Assembly (NCBI RefSeq): GCF_001697225.1
Contig: NZ_CP014671.1
Span: 1,922,001 to 1,986,000, forward strand
DNA length: 64,000 nucleotides
Origin: Immundisolibacter cernigliae
GTDB lineage: Bacteria > Pseudomonadota > Gammaproteobacteria > Immundisolibacterales > Immundisolibacteraceae
Reading direction: 5' to 3'
Part shown: positions 7,295 to 14,428 of the stretch, piece by piece
Numbering within the stretch: the stretch's first letter is position 1
How the letters are laid out: the number at the start of each line of letters is the position of its first letter
Position numbers and translations under genes: made by a program
Notes under the pieces: model-generated
Told to the model about the DNA's origin: nothing
Database searches by the model: none
Seen by the model: only the letters and a program-made list of their open reading frames with translations

Positions 7295-8116
7295 ATGTCC
7301 AGTTACGAGTGCATCAACCTGACCATCGACGGCGACGTCGCCACCATCCAGTTCAACCGCCCGGAAAAGAAGAACTGCATGAGCCCGACGCTGCACAACA
7401 ACGTGCGCAATGCCTTGGTGGAGGTGGAAAAAGCGCGCGTCAAGGTGCTGGTGATCACCGGAATCAAGGACGCGTTCTGCGCCGGCATGGACCTCGAGCA
7501 ATGCTTCTTCGAACCCTTCGACGATCCGCAGCGCATGGCCGCCATCAACGACGACGTGTTCACCTGGTTCCAGCATCTGAAGAAGTTCCCGGCGGTCACG
7601 ATTGCCAAGGTCAACGGCTGGTGCTTCGGTGGCGGCATGGAACTGGCCGGCATCTGCGACATCGCCATCGTGGCCGATGAATCCACCTGGGGCTTGTCCG
7701 AGGTCAACTTCGGCATCTTCCCCGGCGGCGGCACATCCTGGGCCTACGCGCACAACATCCCGTCGCGCAAGAAGGCGCTGTACTACGGCCTGACTGGCGA
7801 AACCTTCACTGGCAAGCAGGCCGAGGAAATCGGTTACGCCACCAAGTCGGTGCCGCTGGCGCAGCTGGACGCCGAGACCGACCGCGTGGTGAAGATGCTC
7901 AGCCGTCTGGGCCGCACCGTGCTGCGCAAGACCAAGGAGGTCTACGAGAAGGTCAAGTGGATGGACTTCGAGGCCGCCGTCGACTACGAGATGGCCAAGC
8001 TGTGGGAACTTTCGCGCGAGACCAACGACGACTGGATCCGCACCGCGCTGGCCTCGTTCAAGCGGCGCGAGTTCAAGCCCGGCACGCAGTCCTACAAGCT
8101 GACCAAGGACGTCTGA
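7295..8116 (+). CDS. Crotonase resembling hydroxycinnamoyl-CoA hydratase-lyase
   Basis: A 273-residue crotonase-fold enzyme. Its length and motifs such as NRPEKKNCMSPTL, NGWCFGGGM and GLSEVNFGIFPGG closely follow feruloyl-CoA hydratase-lyase (vanillin synthase), which hydrates hydroxycinnamoyl-CoA and cleaves it to an aldehyde and acetyl-CoA. The catalytic Glu (Glu136) and the Tyr of the C-terminal DYxxAK segment (Tyr231) are present, but the Tyr that normally follows AGMDLKE is Cys70 here (AGMDLEQCFF). The reaction could therefore be plain hydration of a different enoyl-CoA. The ATG at 7295 is chosen because the longer frame covers the upstream regulatory region. It starts the plus-strand unit; the acyl-CoA dehydrogenase gene follows 3 nt later. 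Confidence 0.85.
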   Translation: MSSYECINLTIDGDVATIQFNRPEKKNCMSPTLHNNVRNALVEVEKARVKVLVITGIKDAFCAGMDLEQCFFEPFDDPQRMAAINDDVFTWFQHLKKFPAVTIAKVNGWCFGGGMELAGICDIAIVADESTWGLSEVNFGIFPGGGTSWAYAHNIPSRKKALYYGLTGETFTGKQAEEIGYATKSVPLAQLDAETDRVVKMLSRLGRTVLRKTKEVYEKVKWMDFEAAVDYEMAKLWELSRETNDDWIRTALASFKRREFKPGTQSYKLTKDV

Positions 8117-8119
8117 GTC

Positions 8120-9277
8120 ATGGACTTCTCGCTCAGTCAGGATCAACAGATGCTGGTCGACCTGTGCGAGAAGATCGCGCAGGGCTTCGAGGACAGCTAC
8201 TGGCAGAAGATCGACGAGGAGTACGGGTTCCCGCGCGAGTTCTGGAGCACCCTGGTCGAGCAGGGCATCCTGGGCATCACCATTCCCGAGGAATACGGCG
8301 GCAGTGGCCTGGGCATGGTCGAGATGTGCCTGGCCGCCGAGGCGCTGTCCAGCAATGGCGGCGACTGCGGCGGCATGTTCGTCGGCGGGCCGGTGTTTGG
8401 CGGCTGCCTGATCAACTCGGCCGGTACGCCCGAGCAGAAGGCCAAGTACCTGCCCGGCATCGTCAAGGGTGATCTGTGGTCCGGTGGCTTCACGGAGCCG
8501 AACTCCGGCTCCAACATCACCACCATCCGCACCGAGGCGCGCAAGGAAGATGGGCACTATCTGGTCAAGGGCCAGAAGATGTACATCTCCAACATCAAGG
8601 TGGCCAGCCACATCGGCATCATGTGCCGCACCTCGCCCTACGACCCGGCGCGGCGCACCGAGGGCGTGTCCCTGCTGGTCGGTGACCTGCCCAATCCGGG
8701 CATCGAGGCACGGCCGCTCAAGAAGATGGGCAGCCACTTCATGGACACCAACGCGGTGTTCTTCGACGACTTCAAGGTTCCGGAAAGGAACCTGGTCGGC
8801 GAGGAGGGCAAGGGCTGGAAGGCGCTGTACGCGGTGCTCAATCCGGAGCGGCTGGCGATTGCCGCCAGCTGCATCGGCACCGGCAACTACCTGATCCGCA
8901 AGGCCGTGCAGTACGCCAGCGAGCGTTCCATCTGGGGCAAGCCGCTGGCCACCCACCAGGGCCTGCAGTTCCCGCTGGCCGAAGCGCGCATCCAGCTCGA
9001 ATGCGCGCGCCTGAAAGTCTTCGAAGCCGCCTGGCTGTACGACCAGGGCAGGGAATGCGGCGTGCAGGCGACGTCGGCCAAGTACGCGGCGGCGCATGCC
9101 TCGCTGTATGCAGCCGATCGGGCCATCCAGACCCTGGGTGGCGCCGGCTACATCAGCGAGTCGGGCATCGAGCGGCACTACCGCAACCTGCGCCTGAACC
9201 GCATCGCGCCGGTCACCGACGAGATGACGCTCAACTACATTGCCCAGCACGATCTGGGCATGCCACGCTCGTACTGA
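8120..9277 (+). CDS. Acyl-CoA dehydrogenase
   Basis: A 385-residue FAD-dependent acyl-CoA dehydrogenase. It has the N-terminal helical domain, the central beta-domain with the FTEPNSGSN flavin/substrate segment, and a C-terminal helical domain with GGAGYISESGIER, where the Glu aligns with the catalytic base of medium-chain enzymes. It would introduce an alpha,beta double bond into an acyl-CoA and pass electrons to electron-transfer flavoprotein. Its gene is 3 nt behind the crotonase gene, so dehydrogenation and hydration of the same thioester are likely consecutive. Chain-length or ring preference cannot be judged. Confidence 0.9.
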   Translation: MDFSLSQDQQMLVDLCEKIAQGFEDSYWQKIDEEYGFPREFWSTLVEQGILGITIPEEYGGSGLGMVEMCLAAEALSSNGGDCGGMFVGGPVFGGCLINSAGTPEQKAKYLPGIVKGDLWSGGFTEPNSGSNITTIRTEARKEDGHYLVKGQKMYISNIKVASHIGIMCRTSPYDPARRTEGVSLLVGDLPNPGIEARPLKKMGSHFMDTNAVFFDDFKVPERNLVGEEGKGWKALYAVLNPERLAIAASCIGTGNYLIRKAVQYASERSIWGKPLATHQGLQFPLAEARIQLECARLKVFEAAWLYDQGRECGVQATSAKYAAAHASLYAADRAIQTLGGAGYISESGIERHYRNLRLNRIAPVTDEMTLNYIAQHDLGMPRSY

Positions 9278-9376
9278 GCCAGGCACCCGCGGCACCGGCG
9301 GGACACACGGCGGTTCACGGACGAACCGCCGACGTTTTCGTCAGGACGACCCACCGCGGCTTCCAGAGGGGACACG

Positions 9377-10939
9377 ATGACACGCGACACCAACCTGCGC
9401 GAAATGCTGCACCGCGCGGCCAAGTGGTTTCCGAACAACGAAGCCGTGGTGGACGACCTGTACCGTTACACCTACGCGCAGCTGAAGGATCAGGTGCAGC
9501 GCATGGCCAAGCTGCTGCACACCCGCGGCGTGCGCAAGGGCGACCGCGTGGCGCTGCTGATGTACCCGTCGGTGCAGCACGTGGTGGCGCTGTTCGGCGC
9601 CTTCGAGCTGGGCGCCATCCCGTCCGCATTGCACCTGCGCGAATCGCCCAAGATTCTGGCGGCCGTGCTCGAACGCCTTTCCCCGCGGGTGCTGGTCTAC
9701 GACGGCGCGCTCGACGAACTGGCCGAGGAGCTGCGCCGCCTGGCGCCCCTGGTCAGCCACGGCATCCGCGCCGTATCGGAACTGACCCCGCCGGACAAGA
9801 TCGGCGGCCCCGATCCGATCATCCCGCGCGACCTGGCCGACTACACGCTCGATTTCGAGCCTATGCCGATCTTCAGCCACGACACGTCGATGATCGCCCT
9901 GTCGTCCGGCACCACCGGCGTGCCCAAGGGCATCATGCACACCCACCGCACGCAGATCGAAAGCGCGCGTGGCGGCGCCTTCGTGTTCGACGCCAACCCC
10001 CACGCGGCCATCATCAACGCCTCCACCACGGCATTCATCGGCTGGTACAACTGCACCATGCCGTACCTGAACGCGGGCGGCAAAGTGGTGTTCATGGCGG
10101 TCTGGGATCCGAAGCGCTTCCTGCAAAAAGTGCAGGACGAGCGGGCGACCTTCGTATTCCTGGTGCCAACCGTGTGGCGCATGCTGTTCCGGGAGAACCT
10201 GGACCACTACGACCTGTCGGCTGTGCGCAAGGCCGGCTACGCCGGCGAGCCGATGGACACCCGCACCATGGGCCTGGTGCGCGACAAGATCTGCAACAAC
10301 GTCATCAACATCTACGGCACCACCGAAACCGGCTCCTGCGCCGGCGGCACCATCATGTTCAACGAGGACTACCGCGACCCCAGCAAGCAGGAAAGCGTCG
10401 GCAAGCCGTTCATCAACGCCGACGTGCGCGTCATCCGGCCCGGCGGTGCCCTGACCGATGAAGTGCCCCCCGGCGAGGAAGGCGAGGTCATCATCCGCGG
10501 TCTTTCGGTGGCCGATCAGGTGTGGGACCAGCCGGCCCTGGCCCGCAAGATCTTCGAGGACGGCTGGTGGCGCTCCGGCGACATGGGCGTGCTGGATGAG
10601 GACAACTACCTGTACCTGCGCGGGCGCATCGACGACATGATCATCTCCGGCGGCATCAACGTGCTGCCGAGTCAGGTCGAGGAGGCCGTGCTCAGCCACC
10701 CGGCGGTCAGCGAGTGCGTGGTGATCGGCATTCCGGACGAACAATGGGGCCAGCGCATCGTCGCCTACGTGGTGGCCAAGGAGCCGGTGACGCCCGAGCA
10801 GCTCAAGGCCTACGTCGAGGCCACCGACCTTTCCCACTACAAGCGCCCGCGCGAATACCGCCTGGTCACCGAACTGCCGCGCGGCAACACCGGCAAGGTC
10901 AGCCGGCGCATGTTGCGCTCACAAGTGGCCGGCAAATAA
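9377..10939 (+). CDS. AMP-dependent acyl/aryl-CoA ligase
   Basis: A 520-residue adenylate-forming ligase that would activate a carboxylic acid to its CoA thioester using ATP, the entry step of the pathway. The core motifs are SSGTTGVPKGIMHTHR (phosphate loop), NIYGTTETG (A5), WWRSGDMG and the hinge RGRIDDMIISGG, and the C-terminal catalytic Lys in GNTGKVSRR. The 99-bp gap after the acyl-CoA dehydrogenase gene shows no evident terminator, so it is probably the same operon. The substrate may be a fatty, aromatic or alicyclic acid; the binding-pocket residues do not let me choose. Confidence 0.9.
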   Translation: MTRDTNLREMLHRAAKWFPNNEAVVDDLYRYTYAQLKDQVQRMAKLLHTRGVRKGDRVALLMYPSVQHVVALFGAFELGAIPSALHLRESPKILAAVLERLSPRVLVYDGALDELAEELRRLAPLVSHGIRAVSELTPPDKIGGPDPIIPRDLADYTLDFEPMPIFSHDTSMIALSSGTTGVPKGIMHTHRTQIESARGGAFVFDANPHAAIINASTTAFIGWYNCTMPYLNAGGKVVFMAVWDPKRFLQKVQDERATFVFLVPTVWRMLFRENLDHYDLSAVRKAGYAGEPMDTRTMGLVRDKICNNVINIYGTTETGSCAGGTIMFNEDYRDPSKQESVGKPFINADVRVIRPGGALTDEVPPGEEGEVIIRGLSVADQVWDQPALARKIFEDGWWRSGDMGVLDEDNYLYLRGRIDDMIISGGINVLPSQVEEAVLSHPAVSECVVIGIPDEQWGQRIVAYVVAKEPVTPEQLKAYVEATDLSHYKRPREYRLVTELPRGNTGKVSRRMLRSQVAGK

Positions 10940-10942
10940 GCC

Positions 10943-11374
10943 ATGACAACGCCCTCCGCCAAGCCGGACCTGACCACGATCGACCTCGACCGCCCACCGA
11001 CCATGGCGCAGTTCGGCGGCTACATCGCCGAATCGGCGCCCAACTTCGCGCGCCTGGTGTTCCCGTTCGACCTGCGCTGGTGCAATCCGCGCGGCTCGGT
11101 GCAGGGCGGCGTGATGGCCGTATATGTTGACGAAGCAGTCGGCTACGCCATGATGGCGACCTTCCCGGATCTGAAAACCGTGTGGACCACCACCAGCCTG
11201 ACGCTGAACTACCTGCGCCCGATCACCGGCGGCGACATCACCGCCATCGGCAGGGTCATCCGCGTCGGCGCCCGCACCGGCTATGTGGAGGGCGAAATCC
11301 TGGACGCCGAGGGCAGCCTGTGCGTGAAGGCGGTGTCCGGCTTGCTGATCCTGAAGCGTCCCGACGCCGCCTGA
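10943..11374 (+). CDS. PaaI-type hotdog thioesterase
   Basis: A 143-residue single hotdog-fold protein of the PaaI/YiaI thioesterase type, with the helix-entry sequence NPRGSVQGGVMAVYVDEAVGYAM, whose GG and Asp are the usual catalytic region, and a C-terminal GYVEGEILDAEG strand. It would hydrolyse acyl- or aryl-CoA thioesters, perhaps releasing CoA from dead-end intermediates. The ATG is 3 nt after the ligase stop. A 72-nt gap follows before the monooxygenase. Confidence 0.85.
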   Translation: MTTPSAKPDLTTIDLDRPPTMAQFGGYIAESAPNFARLVFPFDLRWCNPRGSVQGGVMAVYVDEAVGYAMMATFPDLKTVWTTTSLTLNYLRPITGGDITAIGRVIRVGARTGYVEGEILDAEGSLCVKAVSGLLILKRPDAA

Positions 11375-11446
11375 GCTCGCGTTCAACGCCGGCGGCGGAT
11401 GGTTCTGTCACGGCGGAGGGCGCCGCAACCGACAAGGAGGAGAGCC

Positions 11447-13060
11447 ATGCCCGACACCGAACACCACTCGCTGGATGCCGTCGTCATCGGCGCCGGATTC
11501 GGCGGCATGTACGCCCTGCACCTGCTGCGTGGACTGGGACTGAAGGTGCGGGCCTACGACGACGCCGACAGCGTCGGCGGCACCTGGGCCTGGAACCGCT
11601 ACCCGGGCGCGCGGGTGGATTTTCCCGGCGGGCCCTACTACTGCTACACCTTCTCGCGCGAACTGGTGCGCGACTGGGACTGGCCGGAAAGCCAGCCCGA
11701 CCAGCCCTCGGTGCTGGCCTATCTGAACCATGTCGCGGACCGCTTCGACCTGCGGCGGGACATCGAACTGCGCGCCCGCGTCACCGCCGCCCGCTATGAC
11801 GAGGCCGCGCAGCGCTGGCAGCTGGACATCGCCACCGGCGAGCGCGTCAGCGCGCGGTTCCTGATCTGTGCCACCGGCGCCCTGTCGGCCGCCAACCGTC
11901 CCAACATTCCCGGCCTGGACCGCTTCGCCGGCGAGTGCTACCACACCGGCCTGTGGCCGCAGCGGCCAGTCGACTTCGCCGGCAAGCGGGTCGGCATCAT
12001 CGGCACCGGCTCGTCCGGCGTGCAGGCCATCCCGGTCATCGCCCGCACGGCGGCGCACTTGAGCGTGTTCCAGCGCACGCCCCAGTACGCCATCCCGGCG
12101 CGCAACCGCCCGCTCGACGCGGCGTTCAGGCGAGACACCCGCGAACAGTGGCCGCTGCTGCGCGCCATGATGCTGGAAACGCTGGCCGGCACGCCGTTCC
12201 CGTCGCCGACCCGCTCGGCGCTGGAGGATTCCCCACAGCAGCGCGAGGCGCTCTACGAGGAACACTGGCAACGGGGCGGGCTCGGCATCGCGTTTGGCAC
12301 CTACGGCGACCTGATGAGCAACGCCGAGTCCAACGCGACGCTGTGCGAGTTCGTGCGCGAAAAAATCCGTCGCGCGGTGCACGACCCGGACATCGCCCGC
12401 CGCCTGCTGCCCGATTACCCCATCGGCACCAAGCGCCTGATCCTGGACGAGGGTTACTACGAAACCTACAACCGATCCAACGTCACCCTGGTCGACCTGC
12501 GCGAGAACCCGATCATCGAGATCACGCCGCAGGGCGTGCGCACCGAGCGCGGCGAGCATGCGCTCGACATGCTGGTCCTGGCCACCGGCTTTGACGCCAT
12601 CACCGGCGCGCTGACGCGCCTGAACCCGCGCGGGCGCGGCGGCCTGCCGCTGGCCGAGGCCTGGGCCGGGCGGTTCAGCACCTACCTTGGGCTCGCCGTG
12701 CGCGGCTTTCCGAACCTGTTCATGATCCACGGCCCGGAGTCGCCGTCGGTGCTGTACAACATGCCGCTGGGCGCCGAACGACAGGCCGAGTGGATCCGCG
12801 ACTGCATCGCCGACCTGCAAGAGCGCAGCCTGGGCGGCATCGAAGCCGCCCCCGGCGTCGACCTGGAGTGGGGCAGGACCGTGGCCGACATCGCCGACCA
12901 GACCCTGTTTCCGCGCACCGACTCCTGGTACACCGGCGCCAACATACCGGGCAAACACCGCCAGTTTCCGGTGCACCTGGACGCGCCGCAGTATTTCGCC
13001 ACACTGCAGCAGGTGGCCGCCGCCGGTTATGCGGGTTTCAGCCTGGAACCGGCACGCTGA
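11447..13060 (+). CDS. Baeyer-Villiger-type flavin monooxygenase
   Basis: A 537-residue class B flavoprotein monooxygenase. It shows an N-terminal FAD Rossmann motif GAGFGG (15-20), a second NADPH motif GTGSSG (186-191), and between them the Baeyer-Villiger fingerprint FAGECYHTGLWP (160-171). Such enzymes insert oxygen next to a ketone to give an ester or lactone, using NADPH. The start ATG at 11447 has AAGGAGG 6 nt upstream, which rules out the 16-codon longer frame. As the last gene of the unit it suggests that the pathway passes through a ketone, such as a ring-opened or alicyclic intermediate. Closest subgroup (cyclohexanone, phenylacetone or steroid type) is undetermined. Confidence 0.9.
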   Translation: MPDTEHHSLDAVVIGAGFGGMYALHLLRGLGLKVRAYDDADSVGGTWAWNRYPGARVDFPGGPYYCYTFSRELVRDWDWPESQPDQPSVLAYLNHVADRFDLRRDIELRARVTAARYDEAAQRWQLDIATGERVSARFLICATGALSAANRPNIPGLDRFAGECYHTGLWPQRPVDFAGKRVGIIGTGSSGVQAIPVIARTAAHLSVFQRTPQYAIPARNRPLDAAFRRDTREQWPLLRAMMLETLAGTPFPSPTRSALEDSPQQREALYEEHWQRGGLGIAFGTYGDLMSNAESNATLCEFVREKIRRAVHDPDIARRLLPDYPIGTKRLILDEGYYETYNRSNVTLVDLRENPIIEITPQGVRTERGEHALDMLVLATGFDAITGALTRLNPRGRGGLPLAEAWAGRFSTYLGLAVRGFPNLFMIHGPESPSVLYNMPLGAERQAEWIRDCIADLQERSLGGIEAAPGVDLEWGRTVADIADQTLFPRTDSWYTGANIPGKHRQFPVHLDAPQYFATLQQVAAAGYAGFSLEPAR

Positions 13061-13135
13061 CACCGAAACGATGCGGGCATTGGCGGGTGCTGGCTGACGC
13101 GGACTCGTTCGGCCCGAGGGCGAGCCTGACATGAC

Positions 13136-13170
13136 AGGGCGCCGCCGTGGGAGCGGCGCCCTCGCCGCGA
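13136..13170. repeat. REP-like palindrome serving as terminator between convergent genes
   Basis: AGGGCGCCGC (13136-13145) and GCGGCGCCCT (13153-13162) form a perfect 10-bp stem with a 7-base loop. The same stretch reads GTGGGAGCGGC...GCCGCGAAG, a form very like the short dispersed REP elements of many gammaproteobacteria. It lies between the Baeyer-Villiger gene and the convergent dxs gene and may have terminated both before the insertion sequence entered next to it. No second copy was seen in the window. Confidence 0.5.
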
Positions 13171-13178
13171 AGCTTTAA

Positions 13179-13195
13179 GGAAACGCTGATCAATC
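13179..13195 (+). repeat. Left terminal inverted repeat of the IS5-family element
   Basis: Begins GGAAACGCTGATCAATC, directly preceded by the TTAA target duplication. It matches the right end over the first 12 bases exactly and at scattered positions beyond. Confidence 0.85.
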
Positions 13196-13323
13196 CCCCG
13201 AAACCAGCGCTATGGACATGACGGCGCTGACGCGTGACCGCCCCTGGGGAAAAACGGCCCGTTTTCGGGTGTGGATCGGGCCAATGTGCGTGTTCTGGCC
13301 GGATATTCCGGTTTTGGGCTCCC

Positions 13324-14307
13324 TCAGGACGCACGGAGGGTGTGCCGCGCCCGAAGGCGCCAGCCGGCAATCACCACGTTGGCCAGGCCGAACAGCGTGA
13401 ACAGCTGCGCCTGGTTCTTGGCCAGCCCCCGGTAACGCGCCTTGCGGTGCTTGAACAGGTTCTTGATGATGTGAAACGGATGCTCGACCTTGGCCCGCAG
13501 GCTCGCCTTGACCTGTTCGATCCGTTCCTGCAGGCGGCCCAGCGCGTCATCGGGCAGGGCCCGGCGCACGCCCGGGCGCAGCGCCACGTGCCAGGTGACC
13601 GGCGTGTCCCGATTCTCCGGGCGCTTGGCTACGCCCTGGTAGCCGGCATCGCCCAGCGCGTCCGTTTCCTGCCCGTGCAGCAGGGCGTGCGCCTGGGTCA
13701 CGTCGTTGACGTTGGCCGGCGTGGTCAGCACCGTGTGCACCAGCCCCGAGTCCAGGTCGACCCCGATGTGCGCCTTCATGCCAAAGTGCCACTGGTTCCC
13801 CTTCTTGGCCTGATGCATGTCCGGATCGCGCGCCCGGTCGCGGTTCTTGGTCGACGGCGGGGCGGCGATCAGCGTCGCATCCACGAGGGTGCCCTCACGC
13901 AGCAGCAGGCCCTGGCGGGCCAGGTGATCGCGAATCGTCTCGAAGATCACCCGGCTCAGACCCTGATCTTCCAGCAGGCGGCGGAACTTCAGCAGCGTGG
14001 TCGCATCCGGCGCCGCCTCGCGGGCCAGGTCGATGCCGATGAAGCAGCGGATGGCGTGGCTGTCGTACACGGCGTCCTCGATGCCCTCGTCCGACAGCCC
14101 AAAGCACTGCTGCGCCACGTACATGCGCAGCATGCGCGACAGCCCCAGCGGCGGGCGGCCCGGGCCCTTGCCGGCCGGGTAGAACGGCGCCAGCGCCGCC
14201 TCCAGCTGCGCCCACGGCGTCACCGCCTGCAGCTGCGCCAGGAAGCGCTCGCGGCGCGTCTGCTTCTTCTTGCCGGCGTACTCGAGGTCGGAAAAGCTCG
14301 TTTGCAT
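13324..14307 (-). CDS. IS5-family transposase
   Basis: A 327-residue DDE transposase covering most of the element. The N-terminal DUF772-type region (WAQLEAALAPFYP, GLSRMLRMYVAQQC, GLSDEGIEDAVYDS) is followed by the catalytic core: first Asp in LVDATLIAAP, second Asp in ALGDAGYQGV, and Glu in KVEHPFHIIK. No internal stop or frameshift is seen, so the enzyme is probably active. The start ATG at 14307 lies 91 bp inside the right end. Confidence 0.92.
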   Translation of the reverse strand: MQTSFSDLEYAGKKKQTRRERFLAQLQAVTPWAQLEAALAPFYPAGKGPGRPPLGLSRMLRMYVAQQCFGLSDEGIEDAVYDSHAIRCFIGIDLAREAAPDATTLLKFRRLLEDQGLSRVIFETIRDHLARQGLLLREGTLVDATLIAAPPSTKNRDRARDPDMHQAKKGNQWHFGMKAHIGVDLDSGLVHTVLTTPANVNDVTQAHALLHGQETDALGDAGYQGVAKRPENRDTPVTWHVALRPGVRRALPDDALGRLQERIEQVKASLRAKVEHPFHIIKNLFKHRKARYRGLAKNQAQLFTLFGLANVVIAGWRLRARHTLRAS

Positions 14308-14381
14308 GACGTCTGCTCACCACCGCTGCGGACCAGGTCACATTGTCTCAGGACCAAGGTCTCATGCCTCCAACGGGAGGG

Positions 14382-14398
14382 AATAAATCAGCGTTTCC
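14382..14398 (-). repeat. Right terminal inverted repeat of the IS5-family element
   Basis: Read on the minus strand it begins GGAAACGCTGATTTATT, and it is followed on the plus strand by the second TTAA copy at 14399-14402. It lies 30 bp from the dxs stop codon. Confidence 0.85.
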
Positions 14399-14428
14399 TT
14401 AACAGTACCGCGCGCGAGAATCGCCCGC

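Larger units (their letters stand above)
13179..14398 (-). mobile_element. Complete IS5-family insertion sequence, 1220 bp
   Basis: The element is bounded by inverted repeats starting GGAAACGCTGAT at both ends (12 perfect bases, then partial similarity) and flanked by a 4-bp direct repeat TTAA (13175-13178 and 14399-14402), matching the YTAR target of the IS5 group. It encodes one intact transposase. Before insertion the flanks would have joined as ...AAGCTTTAACAGTACC..., so the element lies between the dxs stop codon and the shared hairpin. Intact ends and clean target duplication suggest recent transposition. Confidence 0.92.

Noticed and set aside
7235-9295. 686-codon open frame antisense to the crotonase and acyl-CoA dehydrogenase genes
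   Set aside because: High-GC shadow frame: the opposite strand encodes two complete enzymes with all motifs, while the antisense product has no recognisable domain and skewed composition. Similar long antisense frames at 683-2077, 9341-10837, 11408-13132, 14558-16570, 17108-19078, 28740-30455 and 53055-55319 were dropped for the same reason.
13061-14428. Genomic island boundary based on the IS element
   Set aside because: A single insertion sequence with local target duplication does not delimit an island; no integrase, tRNA target or direct repeats at larger scale were found.
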